Origin: Leifsonia poae
Lineage (GTDB): Bacteria; Actinomycetota; Actinomycetes; Actinomycetales; Microbacteriaceae
DNA length: 64,000 nt
Assembly: GCF_020009625.1 (NCBI RefSeq)
Contig: NZ_JAIHLP010000002.1
Span: 2,170,001 to 2,234,000, forward strand
Direction of reading: 5' to 3'
Shown: positions 17,540-27,394 of the stretch, in pieces
Position numbering within the stretch: position 1 is the stretch's first letter
How the letters are laid out: each line of letters begins with the position of its first letter
The notes under the pieces: model-generated
Told to the model about the DNA's origin: nothing
Seen by the model: the letters and a program-made list of their open reading frames with translations, nothing else
Databases searched by the model: none
Translations under genes and position numbers: made by a program

Positions 17540-18565
17540 ATGTTCACACCCCAGGTCGTCAAAGCCCCGACGAGCGCCGACGTCGCCCTCGCTGCCGGCG
17601 TCTCGCGTGCCACGGTGTCGTTCGTTCTCAACGACAAGCCCAACTCGCGGGTCTCCGATGACACCCGCCACCGGGTTCTAGAAGCCGCGCGCCTTCTCGG
17701 CTACACCCCCAACATCGCGGCCCGATCCCTCGCCAGCGGTGAGGCCGTCGCCGGCCTGCTGGTGGCCGCCGACCAGCGAGACTACGGCCAGTCGCTGGCC
17801 CGGGCGTTCGCCCTCCTGCTCGAACGCACGATCGAAGACGGCACGGACGCGGTCCGGCACGTCGACACCGAGCAGTGCGGAGCCGATGCCGGTCAGCTAT
17901 GGGCCAGGCTCCGCCCCGAAGCCGTGCTGGCGGAAGCCGTCCGCTGCACACCGGCCACCACGGAGCTCCTCCGCCTCTCCGGCGTTCGGGCTCTCATCGT
18001 CCACGGCCCGGAGCCGGTGACGTACGCGCCCTCTCTCGTCGTCCCTCAGCTCCCCTTCGGGCGGGTGGCCGTCGAGCATCTCACGGGCCTCGGCCACCGC
18101 CGCATCGTCTTCCTGGCGCCCACCGCCCCCGCCGCCCTGGAGACCGGTCGCGAACGCCTCGCCGGCGCCGCCGGCGCGGCCGCGAACGCCGGCGCCGCGC
18201 TGACGGTCGTGAACGCGGGGGCATCCAGCGTCTCGCTGCGTGACTGGGCGCAGGGCTGGCGTTACGACCGCGCCGCCCCGACCGGCGTCGTCGCGGCCGA
18301 CGACCGGCTGGCGATGGCGGCGATCCGCGCCCTGGCCGATGCCGGCATCCGAGTGCCGGATCAGGTCTCCGTCATCGGCGCCGACGACCATCCCGGCGCC
18401 GCCGACTACATCCCCCGCCTCAGCACCGTCGCCTTCTCCTCGGACACCCTCGCCGACACCATCCTCGACGCATACACCCGCATGCGCGCCGGCGAGCGCG
18501 TCGAGCGCCTCGATGCCCCCGCGGCCGCTCTGATCGCCCGCGACTCGACTGCCCCACCCCGGTAG
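17540..18565 (+). CDS. LacI family transcriptional regulator
   Basis: A 341-residue repressor with an N-terminal helix-turn-helix (TSADVALAAGVSRATVSFVL, residues 11-30), a hinge helix (NIAARSLAS) and a periplasmic-binding-protein-like sugar-sensing domain ending GADDHPGAADYIPRLSTV. It is divergent from the MFS-GH3 operon with two operator-like sites between them, so it probably represses sugar uptake and hydrolysis until an inducing sugar is present. The specific effector is not known. Confidence 0.94.
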   Translation: MFTPQVVKAPTSADVALAAGVSRATVSFVLNDKPNSRVSDDTRHRVLEAARLLGYTPNIAARSLASGEAVAGLLVAADQRDYGQSLARAFALLLERTIEDGTDAVRHVDTEQCGADAGQLWARLRPEAVLAEAVRCTPATTELLRLSGVRALIVHGPEPVTYAPSLVVPQLPFGRVAVEHLTGLGHRRIVFLAPTAPAALETGRERLAGAAGAAANAGAALTVVNAGASSVSLRDWAQGWRYDRAAPTGVVAADDRLAMAAIRALADAGIRVPDQVSVIGADDHPGAADYIPRLSTVAFSSDTLADTILDAYTRMRAGERVERLDAPAAALIARDSTAPPR

Positions 18566-18568
18566 CCA

Positions 18569-18627
18569 CCGAGTCCCCGAATGGTCCGCGTAGTCGAGCG
18601 ATTCCGCCCCATTTCGCACGGACTCGG
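18569..18627. terminator. Possible bidirectional terminator between lacI and kbl
   Basis: CCGAGTCC (18569-18576) pairs with GGACTCGG (18620-18627). An inner imperfect pairing CGAATGG with CCATTTCG shortens the loop. It sits between convergent stops. It is weaker than the other terminators in the window. Confidence 0.4.
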
Positions 18628-18639
18628 CTGCGACCGGGC

Positions 18640-19821
18640 CTAACCCGCCACGGCGTCGCGGGAGGCGATGAACACATCGACGCAACGGCGCACTTCGTCG
18701 GCGGTGTGCGCCGCCGAGAGCTGCACCCGGATGCGCGCCGTGCCGCGCGGCACGACCGGGAACGAGAACGCCGTCACGTAGACGCCGCGCTTCTGCATCT
18801 CGCCGGCCATACGGGCGGTGAGCGCAGCATCCCCGAACATCACCGGCACAATCGGGTGCTCACCCGGCAGCAGGTCGAAGCCCGCCTCGCTCATCAGCGT
18901 GCGGAACAGGTGCGCATTGTCAACGAGCTGCGCCCGCAGGCCGTCCGACTGCTCGAGCAGATCGAGGGCGGCGAGCGTCCCGGCCACGATCGACGGCGCG
19001 AGCGTGTTCGAGAACAGGTACGGCCGCGCACGCTGGCGCAGTAGGTCGACGATCTCCTGCCGCGACGAGACGTACCCGCCGGATGCGCCGCCGAGGGCCT
19101 TGCCGAACGTTCCCGTGTAGATATCGACCCGATCCGCAACGCCGCAGAGCTCGGGGGTTCCGCGGCCGTGCTCGCCCACGAACCCGACGGCGTGCGAATC
19201 GTCGACGAACACGAGCGCGCCGAACTCGTCGGCGAGGTCGCAGATCTCGGCGAGGGGAGCGATGTAGCCATCCATAGAGAACACGCCGTCGGTGACGATC
19301 ACCGTGAAACGCGCATCCACCGCCGCCTCCAGCTGCGCACGGAGGTCGGCCAGGTCGCGGTTCTTGTAGCGGAACCGCTGCGCCTTGGAGAGCCGGATGC
19401 CGTCGATGATCGACGCGTGATTGAGCTCGTCGGAGATGATCGCGTCTTCGGCCGAGAACAGCGTCTCGAACACTCCGCCGTTCGCGTCGAAGCACGACGA
19501 GAAAAGGATGGTCGCCTCGGTTCCGAGGAAGTGCGACACCCGGCGCTCCAGCTCCAGGTGCTGCTCCTGCGTTCCGCAGATGAAGCGCACGCTGGCCATG
19601 CCGTAACCCCACTCGTCGAGCGCGGACTTCGCCGCGGCGACGAGGTCGGGATGGTCGGCCAGGCCGAGATAGTTGTTCGCGCAGAAATTGAGCACCGGTG
19701 CGCCGTCGGCCGTGATCAGCGCCTGCTGCGGCCCCCGGATGCTGCGCTCCCGTTTGGTGAGACCTGCCTCCTCGATCTCGGCGAGCTGCCTGGCGATGTG
19801 GTCGCGGAAGGTGGCGATCAT
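18640..19821 (-). CDS. kbl: Glycine C-acetyltransferase (2-amino-3-ketobutyrate CoA ligase)
   Basis: A 393-residue PLP enzyme that splits 2-amino-3-ketobutyrate with CoA to glycine and acetyl-CoA, the second step of threonine catabolism. Features: [14 protein letters not shown] near residue 45, SVRFICGTQ, the PLP contact DDSHAVGF and the Schiff-base lysine Lys241 in [11 protein letters not shown]. Length is like E. coli Kbl. The ATG shares one base with the tdh stop (TGATG), so the two are coupled. The upstream in-frame extension is rejected because it lies inside tdh. Confidence 0.96.
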   Translation of the reverse strand: MIATFRDHIARQLAEIEEAGLTKRERSIRGPQQALITADGAPVLNFCANNYLGLADHPDLVAAAKSALDEWGYGMASVRFICGTQEQHLELERRVSHFLGTEATILFSSCFDANGGVFETLFSAEDAIISDELNHASIIDGIRLSKAQRFRYKNRDLADLRAQLEAAVDARFTVIVTDGVFSMDGYIAPLAEICDLADEFGALVFVDDSHAVGFVGEHGRGTPELCGVADRVDIYTGTFGKALGGASGGYVSSRQEIVDLLRQRARPYLFSNTLAPSIVAGTLAALDLLEQSDGLRAQLVDNAHLFRTLMSEAGFDLLPGEHPIVPVMFGDAALTARMAGEMQKRGVYVTAFSFPVVPRGTARIRVQLSAAHTADEVRRCVDVFIASRDAVAG

Positions 19822-20864
19822 CAGAGCTCCGTCCAATCCAGGATGACTTTGCCCCCGCCGGCCGAGGCCGCGGCAGCGAACCCCTTCTGCCAGTCGCGGG
19901 CGGAGAAGCGGTCAGACACGATCGAGGCGATCGCTTCCCGCAGCACGGCCGAGGTCTGCAGCATGGCCCCCATCGCGTTCCAGGTCTCGAACATCTCGCG
20001 GCCGTAGATGCCTTTGAGGGTGAGCATATGGGTGACGACGATGCCCCAGTCCACGGCGATCTGAGCCGACGGCAGACCGAGCATGGCGATGCGGCCGCCG
20101 TGGTTCATGTTCTCGATCATCTGCGGCAACGCGGCCGGAGCCCCGCTCATCTCGAAACCGACGTCGAAGCCTTCGCGCATGCCGAGCACCTCCTGCGCGG
20201 AGTGGATAGGGGATCTCGACACGTCGACGGTGAGGTCGGCCCCCATGCCCTCGGCGAGCGCGAGCCGGGATGCACTGATGTCGGTTCCCACGATGAAGCG
20301 CGCACCAACGTGACGGGCGACCGCGATCGCCATGAGGCCGATCGGCCCGCATCCGGTGACCAGCACGTCCTCGCCCACCACCGGGAAGGCGAGCGCCGTG
20401 TGCACGGCGTTGCCGAGCGGGTCGAAGAGAGCGCCGACCTCGGGCTCGATGGCGCTGTGGTGCACCCACACATTGGTGGCAGGCAGGCTCAGATACTCGG
20501 CGAAGGCGCCGTTGCGCTGCACGCCGACCCCCTGGGTGCGGATGCACATCTGCCGACGGCCCGCCCGGCAGTTGCGGCAGGTGCCGCATACGATGTGTCC
20601 TTCGCCGGAGACCAGGTCGCCGAGCGCCACATCGTGCACCAGCGGTCCGACCTCGACCACCTCGCCGAAGAATTCGTGGCCGGGGATGAGCGGGGCCTTC
20701 ACTGCGGAGGCCGCCCAGTCGTCCCAGCGCTGGATGTGCAGATCGGTTCCGCAGATCCCGGTGCGCAGTACTCGGATCTTCACATCCGCCGGACCGATCT
20801 CGGGCTCCGGAACCTCGACCAACTCGAGACCGGGTCCGGCCTCCTTCTTGAACAGTGCCTTCAT
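19821..20864 (-). CDS. tdh: L-threonine 3-dehydrogenase
   Basis: A 347-residue zinc-dependent medium-chain dehydrogenase that oxidises L-threonine to 2-amino-3-ketobutyrate with NAD+. Catalytic zinc ligands are Cys38 (GICGTD) and His63-Glu64 (PGHEF). The structural zinc site has Cys94, 97, 100 and 108. The nucleotide-binding GCGPIGLMA motif is present. The ATG at 20864 is preferred over a GTG two codons earlier because GGGAAGG then has proper spacing. It forms an operon with kbl. Confidence 0.96.
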   Translation of the reverse strand: MKALFKKEAGPGLELVEVPEPEIGPADVKIRVLRTGICGTDLHIQRWDDWAASAVKAPLIPGHEFFGEVVEVGPLVHDVALGDLVSGEGHIVCGTCRNCRAGRRQMCIRTQGVGVQRNGAFAEYLSLPATNVWVHHSAIEPEVGALFDPLGNAVHTALAFPVVGEDVLVTGCGPIGLMAIAVARHVGARFIVGTDISASRLALAEGMGADLTVDVSRSPIHSAQEVLGMREGFDVGFEMSGAPAALPQMIENMNHGGRIAMLGLPSAQIAVDWGIVVTHMLTLKGIYGREMFETWNAMGAMLQTSAVLREAIASIVSDRFSARDWQKGFAAAASAGGGKVILDWTEL

Positions 20865-21003
20865 CGCCACCTTCCCTGCTTCCTCGTCCTCGTGGGAACG
20901 TCTGTCTCTCGGTGTTCGGCGTCGCTCTCGTGAAGGGCACCTGCCACCTTCCTCAGCCTACCCAGCCCGCTCCGTCTGCGACCCGGCTCTCCTCCCGGTT
21001 AAA

Positions 21004-21058
21004 CATTCGTGCCGGATGCCGGCTCTGAGCGGGTCAGAGACGGCATCCGGCACGGATG
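21004..21058 (-). terminator. Long hairpin terminator after the amino-acid ABC operon
   Basis: A 25-bp stem, 21004-21028 with 21034-21058, with one T-G wobble and one G/A mismatch; a 13-bp core (GTGCCGGATGCCG) is perfect. It lies 16 bp past the binding-protein stop and before the tdh promoter. Confidence 0.85.
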
Positions 21059-21073
21059 TCAGCGAGGAGTCGG

Positions 21074-21940
21074 CTATTTCTGGAGGTTCTTGCCGGGTTC
21101 AGTCGGCTCGACGCCGTACGGCTTGAAGATCTTCGCCGTCTCGCCCGAGGCGTAGAGCTCGGTCATCGCACCGAGCACGGCCTTCACGAGGGCGGGTTTG
21201 GTGCTGTTCATCAGGCTGCCGACATAGAACCCGCCCGTGAACGGGTCGCCGACGATCACCTTGTCGGCCCCCTGGGCGATCTCGTACGCCGCGCCGGGGA
21301 CGCTCTGGATGCCGACATCGGTGCGCCCCGACTTGAGCGCCAGATCGGAATCCTGCTGCGTCGGGTACTCGGTGACCTTCATCGCCGGCTTGCCCGCGGC
21401 CTCGCACTCCTTCGACAGCGCCGCAGCGTAGGTCACATCGGTGGTCCCCCGGATGGTGGAGATCGACTTCCCGCACGCGTCGAGACGAGTCGAGTACTGG
21501 GAGCCGTTCGCCTTCGTAGTGATCAGCGTCGCCTGCTCCTTCATGAAGTCGACGAACGTTCCGGCCTGCTGACGTTCGACCGTGTCGTACAGGCTGCCGC
21601 CGTAGATGTCGTAGCGACCCGCGGCGACGCCGGTGATGCCGCCCTCCCACGCCACCGGCACGAACCGGATCGTGACGCCGAGCTTTTTCGCCACAGCGGC
21701 GAGCAGGTCTTTCGTGATGCCGGACTTCGGGACGTTGTCCGCATCCGGGATCACGTACGGCGCGTCGGGGAGCGTCACCCCGACGCTCAGGGTGTCCGGC
21801 TCGACCAGGCCGTCGAGGCCGGCGGCCGACCCGGTGGCCGCGTCGCCGGAGGCCGCATCCGAGCACCCGGCCAGGGCGGCCACGGTCAGGGCAGCGACGC
21901 CGGCGGCGATGGTCAGCCGCGAAACGGGAGACGTGAACAT
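21074..21940 (-). CDS. Amino-acid-type ABC transporter substrate-binding lipoprotein
   Basis: A 288-residue solute-binding protein of family 3, exported and lipid-anchored: the signal peptide ends in lipobox LAGC with Cys26. The mature part begins VGVTLPDAPYVIPD and has the family-typical VPVAWEGGITGVAAGRYDI. It delivers a polar amino acid or small cation to the permease. The ATG at 21940 has AAGGAG upstream. It is the last gene behind the permease, ATPase and AraC genes, with a 137-bp gap from the AraC gene that may hold its own promoter. Confidence 0.92.
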   Translation of the reverse strand: MFTSPVSRLTIAAGVAALTVAALAGCSDAASGDAATGSAAGLDGLVEPDTLSVGVTLPDAPYVIPDADNVPKSGITKDLLAAVAKKLGVTIRFVPVAWEGGITGVAAGRYDIYGGSLYDTVERQQAGTFVDFMKEQATLITTKANGSQYSTRLDACGKSISTIRGTTDVTYAAALSKECEAAGKPAMKVTEYPTQQDSDLALKSGRTDVGIQSVPGAAYEIAQGADKVIVGDPFTGGFYVGSLMNSTKPALVKAVLGAMTELYASGETAKIFKPYGVEPTEPGKNLQK

Positions 21941-22077
21941 GGTGGCTCCTTCCAGGGGCCGTGCTGTGAGTGACCTCAGGCTAGGAGCGGCGGTGCGGAC
22001 TCGACCATGCACCCACCCCGGCGACGCTGGCACTTTTGGCGGTCGCGTCGGCTCAGGAGTGGCGGGCCGACACGCGA

Positions 22078-22953
22078 TCACGCTGCACGCGGCGTGCGCC
22101 CGGCCCGGAACGCCGAAGGTGTGGCGCCGCACTCCCGGCGGAAGAACCGCGAGAAGTAGGACGCGTCGTCGAATCCGAGTTGCCCGGCGATCTGCGCACA
22201 ACTCAGCTCGGTGCGCGCGAGCAGCCGTTGCGCCTCGCGGGCGACCTCGCCCCGGATGATCTCCCCGGGTGTGCGACCGGTGGAGACGGCGACGACCTCG
22301 GAGAGATGCCCCGGGGTGACGGCGAGCTCCCGAGCGCATTCGGCGACGGTGAGCGAGGCGGAGGCCCGGTCGCGCACGATCCGCTCGAACGCGGCACTGA
22401 GCCCGCGACGCGGGGTGAGGGCGTCGGCGGAGCGGTCCCTCGAGAGCCTCCGGCACTGCACGAGCAGCAGGGTCAGCAGCGTGCGCAGCGCCAGCTCCTG
22501 GTGCTCGTCGCGCATCCCCGCCTCGGCCGCCAGCCCCGCCAGGATGTGCTCGAGGCGCTCCCGTTCGGCCGGCCCGGGACGAAGCGCACGCGTCTCCCAC
22601 ACGCCGACACCCGTGTCGGCGTCGGGCCCGCCGACCCCCGTGAGGAAATCCTCGCGGAACAGCACGAGCGTTCCGCGCACCGGCTCGACCGGCTCCCAGT
22701 GGTGCACCTGCCCCGGTGCGATCACGAAAAGCTGGTGCGGCGCGATGGGCACGGCGTCCGCATCAACGTAGTGCAGGCCCGACCCGCTCCTCACGTAGAC
22801 GAGTTCTACGAAGTCGTGCCGGTGCGGAAGCCGTTCCCACACCCCCGGACCATCGGTCTCGTACGCCCCCACCAGAAAACGGGAGGCGATGCTCGTGGCC
22901 GTGGCGTCGATCGTGTGGGTGGGTGGCAGCGCCCCCGTTTCGCGGCGGCTCAC
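22078..22953 (-). CDS. AraC family transcriptional regulator
   Basis: A 291-residue regulator. The N-terminal half is a cupin-like sensor domain (HRHDFVELVYVRSGSG and APGQVHHWEP). The C-terminal half carries two helix-turn-helix motifs, ending in the signature LGFDDASYFSRFFRRECG. The GTG start overlaps the stop of the ABC ATPase gene (GTGA), so it is made together with the transporter. It probably controls this operon and perhaps the divergent cupin gene. The effector is unknown. Confidence 0.93.
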   Translation of the reverse strand: MSRRETGALPPTHTIDATATSIASRFLVGAYETDGPGVWERLPHRHDFVELVYVRSGSGLHYVDADAVPIAPHQLFVIAPGQVHHWEPVEPVRGTLVLFREDFLTGVGGPDADTGVGVWETRALRPGPAERERLEHILAGLAAEAGMRDEHQELALRTLLTLLLVQCRRLSRDRSADALTPRRGLSAAFERIVRDRASASLTVAECARELAVTPGHLSEVVAVSTGRTPGEIIRGEVAREAQRLLARTELSCAQIAGQLGFDDASYFSRFFRRECGATPSAFRAGRTPRAA

Positions 22954-23756
22954 GACGGCACCGGTCCAACGTGACGGAGGAAGGCCGCGGTGCGGGGCGA
23001 GACCGGCGCATCCAGCACTTGGGCGGCCTGCCCCTGCTCCACGACGACGCCGCCCTCCATGAACACGACCACGTCGGCAACATCGCGTGCGAAAGCGATC
23101 TCGTGGGTCACGATGATCATCGTCATTCCGGCCGCGGCGAGATCCCGCATCACGGCGAGCACTTCGCCGACGAGCTCGGGGTCGAGCGCGCTGGTGGGCT
23201 CGTCGAAGAGCATGATCGCGGGCTTCATCGCGAGCGCGCGGGCGATCGCGACCCGCTGCTGCTGACCGCCCGAGAGCTGCGCCGGATACTTCGCCTCGTG
23301 CGCCGCGAGGCCGACGCGGGCGAGGAGTTCACGGCCCTCCCTCTCGGCTTCGGCGCGGGGGATGCCGAGCACCCGGGTCGGGCCGATCGTCACGTTCCGC
23401 AGAACCGAGAGATGCGCGAACAGGTTGAACTGCTGGAACACCATCCCCATCCGCCGCCGCACCCGACTGGTCTGCCGGTCGGACGCCTCCGAGAGGTGGT
23501 CGCCGTGCGCGGTGTAACCGACGAGTTCGCCGTCCACTTCGATGAGTCCCGCATCCATGGGCTCGAGATGGTTGATGCAGCGCAGCAGCGTCGACTTGCC
23601 GCCACCGGACGGTCCGATGACGCAGACGACCGAGCCGGGAGCGATGTCCAGGTCGATGCCGGCCAGGATCTCGACCCCGTTGAACGATTTGCGCACGCCG
23701 CGCAGGGCGAGGGCTCCGTCGGCCGGCCCGGCCGGCCGTTCCACGATCGTGCTCAT
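22950..23756 (-). CDS. Amino-acid-type ABC transporter ATP-binding protein
   Basis: A 268-residue importer ATPase of the polar-amino-acid (GlnQ/HisP) class. It has Walker A GPSGGGKST, Q-loop VFQQFNLF, signature LSGGQQQR, Walker B IMLFDEPTSALDPE and H-loop VTHE. The ATG overlaps the permease stop (ATGA). It powers the permease and binding protein of this operon. Confidence 0.95.
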   Translation of the reverse strand: MSTIVERPAGPADGALALRGVRKSFNGVEILAGIDLDIAPGSVVCVIGPSGGGKSTLLRCINHLEPMDAGLIEVDGELVGYTAHGDHLSEASDRQTSRVRRRMGMVFQQFNLFAHLSVLRNVTIGPTRVLGIPRAEAEREGRELLARVGLAAHEAKYPAQLSGGQQQRVAIARALAMKPAIMLFDEPTSALDPELVGEVLAVMRDLAAAGMTMIIVTHEIAFARDVADVVVFMEGGVVVEQGQAAQVLDAPVSPRTAAFLRHVGPVPS

Positions 23757-24688
23757 GCTGCGACCTCCTTCGCCGCCGAGACCACCGAGCGTGTGCTCCG
23801 TGATCGATCGAGGGACCGTTCGATGAAATGCTGTCCGATCGTCGCCGCCGTCACCAGCACGAGATACCAGAGGGAGGCGACGACGAGCATCGAGATCACC
23901 TGGTAGTTCTGCCCGTAGATCTGCTGCGCCTGCGTCATCAGGTCGCCGCCGCCGATCACGGACACGATCGCCGTCGCTTTGAGGATGTCGATGAACTGGT
24001 TGCCGAGCGGCGGCAGGATCACGCGCACCGCCTGCGGGATGACGATGCGCCACTGCGCCTCGAGTCGCGTCATCCCGATGGCCTTCGCCGCGTCGGTCTG
24101 CCCGGGCGGCACGGCGAGGAAACCGCCGCGCACCACCTCTGCCATGTAGGCGGCCGTGTGCAGCACCAACCCGACCAGCGCGGCGAGGAACGGCGTGATC
24201 AGCTGGTTCGTCGCCCCGCCGATCGTGATGTCGAGTGCCGGCAGACGGATCCCGATGAACGGGAAGACCAGGGCCAGATTGAACCAGAACACGAGCTGCA
24301 CCAGGAGCGGTGTTCCTCGGAACAGCCAGATGTAGCCCTCGACGATGACGACGAGCACCGGGTTGCCCGACTGCCGCAGCACGGCGAGCAGAACACCGAT
24401 CGCGAGCCCGAGCACGAAGGTAAGCACGGTGAACACGAGTGTCGTCATCACCCCGGTGAGGATGCGCGGGGAGAACAGGTACTGCGCCACCACGGGCCAG
24501 TTCATGGCGGGCGCACTCACGAAGGCCCAGCCGATCCCGCCGACGATGACGAGAGTGATCACCGCCGGAACCCAGCGGCTGGCGATGCGGCTCTTCTTGC
24601 GCACCCGCAGAGAGGCCAGATGGTGCAGTCGGTCGACGGGGGCGCCGCCGCGGTGTGCGACCTCGCCATCGAGGAAGTGTGTGGTCAT
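23753..24688 (-). CDS. Amino-acid-type ABC transporter permease
   Basis: A 311-residue integral membrane subunit of the HisMQ type. After a cytoplasmic head (1-40) come about six helices. It contains the RGTPLLVQL motif and the EAA-loop region DAAKAIGMTRLEAQWRIVIP, which contacts the ATPase. It is first in the operon. The frame is open far upstream, but that part overlaps the divergent cupin gene and lacks membrane character; ATG 24688, preceded by GGAA, is chosen. Substrate is uncertain. Confidence 0.92.
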   Translation of the reverse strand: MTTHFLDGEVAHRGGAPVDRLHHLASLRVRKKSRIASRWVPAVITLVIVGGIGWAFVSAPAMNWPVVAQYLFSPRILTGVMTTLVFTVLTFVLGLAIGVLLAVLRQSGNPVLVVIVEGYIWLFRGTPLLVQLVFWFNLALVFPFIGIRLPALDITIGGATNQLITPFLAALVGLVLHTAAYMAEVVRGGFLAVPPGQTDAAKAIGMTRLEAQWRIVIPQAVRVILPPLGNQFIDILKATAIVSVIGGGDLMTQAQQIYGQNYQVISMLVVASLWYLVLVTAATIGQHFIERSLDRSRSTRSVVSAAKEVAA

Positions 24689-24937
24689 GCTGTCATTCCA
24701 GGGAGGAATACCGGCTCGCAGCAAGTGCCTGGCCCGGGCTGGTGTCTGGGATCCCGGAACGTGGGACTTCGTGCGCTCACCGGCAAGCCCGCGAGCGCTC
24801 ACGGGCAACCGGCGCGCGGCCCGCCCGAAACGAGTGACAGGACCCCCGCGACGAGTGCATGGAGACGCCGGTGGCGCATCCCTAGCGTTGACGGCACCGG
24901 CGATCGGCCGGACGACACCGCGACAGCAGGAGGAACG
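24689..24937. promoter_or_regulatory. Divergent control region between ABC operon and cupin gene
   Basis: A 249-bp non-coding region that must hold both promoters and probably the AraC binding sites. TTGACG near 24885 could be a -35 box for the cupin gene. No clear palindrome was found. Confidence 0.35.
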
Positions 24938-25405
24938 ATGGCCGGCAAGTACGAGCACCTTTTCGTGCGCCACATGGGCGACTCGAGCGACGATCTCATC
25001 AACGAAGGCGCTGTGGCGACCGGTCTGCCCCGCCCGGCGCACATCGGCGATGCGTTCGCCCTGATGCGTGCCGCTGACGTGCCCGAGAGCAAGATCCACA
25101 TGACCTACAGCTGGATCAACCCGACCGACGAGCCGAGCCACTGGGTCAACGAGCACGAGCACGACTACGACGAGGTCCTCATCTGGACCGGGAGCGACCC
25201 GGAGAACCCGCACGACCTCGGCGGCGAGATCCTGATCGACCTCGACGGCGAGACGTACAGCGTCACGACCTCCGGCGCGCTGTACATCCCGGCTGGCATC
25301 CGACACTGCCCGCTTGATTTCAAGAAGGTCACCCGCCCCATCCGGTTCAGCGCACTCTCGCTCTCCGGCGGCGCGTACTCCTCCGACGAGGATGTGCCGC
25401 GCTGA
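24938..25405 (+). CDS. Cupin-fold protein of unknown function
   Basis: A 155-residue protein with a single cupin barrel. The metal-site segments are HWVNEHEHDYDEVLIW (His/His/Glu) and IPAGIRHCPLDF. AGGAGGAA precedes the ATG at 24938. Such cupins often act as small dioxygenases, isomerases or hydroxylases. Divergence from an AraC-linked ABC importer suggests it acts on the imported compound, but the substrate cannot be stated. The frame extends upstream across the permease gene without coding character. Confidence 0.8.
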   Translation: MAGKYEHLFVRHMGDSSDDLINEGAVATGLPRPAHIGDAFALMRAADVPESKIHMTYSWINPTDEPSHWVNEHEHDYDEVLIWTGSDPENPHDLGGEILIDLDGETYSVTTSGALYIPAGIRHCPLDFKKVTRPIRFSALSLSGGAYSSDEDVPR

Positions 25406-25615
25406 CGCGACTGTTGCGGAAACCTGTGCGCCCTCGAAGACGACGGGGCTCCCAGCTGGAAGTCCGCCGAACGCCGTCACCCATGCGATGAACGGAGCGT
25501 GAACCTTCGCGGAGCAGTTCGCACCCGCGCCCACGTCTCGCGCTGCACTCGCCACAATCGTGCACGAACGGTTGATCTCCCCCGTTCGGGGGGAGCCGCG
25601 TCGAAGGGATTCACG

Positions 25616-27319
25616 ATGGTGACGAAGGAACGCGCGGCGCGAGCCGCGGTCGCGACCGCACTGGGAGTCGCGCTGCTGACGGGCGCCGGCATCGCGCCGG
25701 CACTGGCCGACGATGGTCGAGGGGAGAGCGCCTCGGGAGGGCAGGGGCAGTACGGTTCGGACGGCCACGGTCGCAGCGTGGTCAAGCACGTGCTGCTGCT
25801 GTCGATCGACGGCCTGCATCAGAAGGACTTGAGCTGGTATCTCTCACAGCATCCGAACTCCGCGCTCGCCGGCCTGGTCGCGCACGGGACCGACTACACG
25901 AACGCTCAGACACCTGTGCCGTCCGACTCGTTCCCCGGCATGGTCGCACAGGTGACCGGAGGCAACCCCGGCACGACCGGCATCTACTACGACGACACGT
26001 TCAACCACTCGCTCCTGCCGGCAGGCACGACGAACTGCACCGGCGCCACGCCGGGCGCGGAGGTCGCCTACACCGAGGCGGCCGACAAGAACCAGGCGTC
26101 CATCGACGCAGGCCAGGGCCTCACCGGACTCCCCGCCAGCATCCTCTCGATGACCGGATCTCCCGCCACGCTGATCGATCCGGCCACCCTTCCCGTCGAC
26201 CCGGCCACATGCAAGCCGGTCTACCCTCACCAGTACATCAAGGTGAACACCGTCTTCGAAGTGGCCAAGAAGGCCGGGCTCACGACCGCATGGTCGGACA
26301 AGCACCCGGCCTACGAGATCCTGAACGGCCCGTCGGGCACCGGCATCGACGATCTGTTCACCCCGGAGATCAACAGCAACGCCGCCGCGCCCTTCACCGG
26401 CGACTGGACGACGGACAACGCGGCCACCCAGCAGTACGACGGCTACAAGGTGCAGGCCGTGGTGAACGAGATCCACGGCAAAGATCACTCCGGCGCCAAG
26501 GCCGCCGCTGTGCCCGCCATCTTCGGCATGAACTTCCAGGCCGTCTCCACCGCCCAGAAACTCCCCACCTCAGACGGGCTCACCGGCGGATACCTCACCG
26601 GGGGCGCCGTGCCTGCTGCACTGCTGAGCCGAGCCCTCGACTTCGTGGACACGTCGGTCTCGTCGTTCGAGTCGGCCCTGAAGGCAACCGGTCACCTGAA
26701 CGACACGGCGATCATCCTCTCAGCCAAGCACGGGCAGTCGCCGACCGATCCGGCCGCGCTCAAACGGGTTCCAGACGGCCCCATCATCGCCGGCCTGAAC
26801 GCCGCGTGGAAGGCCACGCATCCGACTGCCGCCGACCTCGTGACCTTCTCCACCGACGATGACATCATGCAGCTCTGGCTCTCGGACCGCTCGCCCGCGG
26901 CCACCGGATTCGCGAAGCAGTACCTCTCCACGCACACCGCGGCCGGCAACACCGTCAGCAGCGCCGCGATCACGGTGCCGTCCTCCGGGCTCGACCGCAT
27001 CTACGCGGGCGCCGAAGCCGACCGCTATTACGGCGCGAAGGTGGGCGACAGCCGAGTGCCCGACGTCCTCGGCATCGCCCGGACCGGAGTGGTCTACACC
27101 GGCGGCAAGGCAAAGATCGCCGAGCACGGCGGTGCGAGCGCTGACGACCGCAACGTTCCCATCGTCGTCTCGCTGCCCGGCGACCACCGGGCCCGCACTG
27201 TGGGCGACAAAGTGGAGACTACGCAGATCGCGCCGACCATCCTGGCCGAACTCGGCCTCAACCCGCGGGATCTCCAAGCGGTACGGATCGAAGGAACGAA
27301 GGTACTTCCCCGCCGCTGA
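25616..27319 (+). CDS. Secreted type I phosphodiesterase / nucleotide pyrophosphatase family protein
   Basis: A 567-residue exported protein with a Sec signal peptide ending near ALAD (about residue 32). It belongs to the alkaline-phosphatase-like superfamily: metal-binding start LLLSIDGLH, a TPVPSDSFPGMV segment where the nucleophile Thr/Ser normally lies, NTVFEVAKKAGLTTAWSDKH, and late metal ligands in SAKHGQ and AEHGG. It probably releases phosphate from extracellular phosphodiesters. The usual DHG is AKHG, so metal coordination may differ. The ATG has AAGGGA upstream. It is a single gene ending in a hairpin. Confidence 0.88.
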   Translation: MVTKERAARAAVATALGVALLTGAGIAPALADDGRGESASGGQGQYGSDGHGRSVVKHVLLLSIDGLHQKDLSWYLSQHPNSALAGLVAHGTDYTNAQTPVPSDSFPGMVAQVTGGNPGTTGIYYDDTFNHSLLPAGTTNCTGATPGAEVAYTEAADKNQASIDAGQGLTGLPASILSMTGSPATLIDPATLPVDPATCKPVYPHQYIKVNTVFEVAKKAGLTTAWSDKHPAYEILNGPSGTGIDDLFTPEINSNAAAPFTGDWTTDNAATQQYDGYKVQAVVNEIHGKDHSGAKAAAVPAIFGMNFQAVSTAQKLPTSDGLTGGYLTGGAVPAALLSRALDFVDTSVSSFESALKATGHLNDTAIILSAKHGQSPTDPAALKRVPDGPIIAGLNAAWKATHPTAADLVTFSTDDDIMQLWLSDRSPAATGFAKQYLSTHTAAGNTVSSAAITVPSSGLDRIYAGAEADRYYGAKVGDSRVPDVLGIARTGVVYTGGKAKIAEHGGASADDRNVPIVVSLPGDHRARTVGDKVETTQIAPTILAELGLNPRDLQAVRIEGTKVLPRR

Positions 27320-27331
27320 GCACGGCACGAA

Positions 27332-27370
27332 CGGTGCGGCCGGCTCCCGGCGACGGGGGCGGCCGCACCG
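27332..27370. terminator. Bidirectional terminator between phosphodiesterase and hspR
   Basis: A perfect 11-bp stem CGGTGCGGCCG with a 17-base loop, located between convergent stops at 27319 and 27395. Confidence 0.75.
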
Positions 27371-27394
27371 GTTTGAAACAGTGCCCGACCGCGC

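Noticed and set aside
24700..24930. Riboswitch in the ABC/cupin divergent region
   Set aside because: No conserved aptamer core could be recognised.
23828..24937. N-terminal extension of the cupin gene by about 370 codons
   Set aside because: It runs antisense through the ABC permease gene, and a strong ribosome site marks the ATG at 24938.
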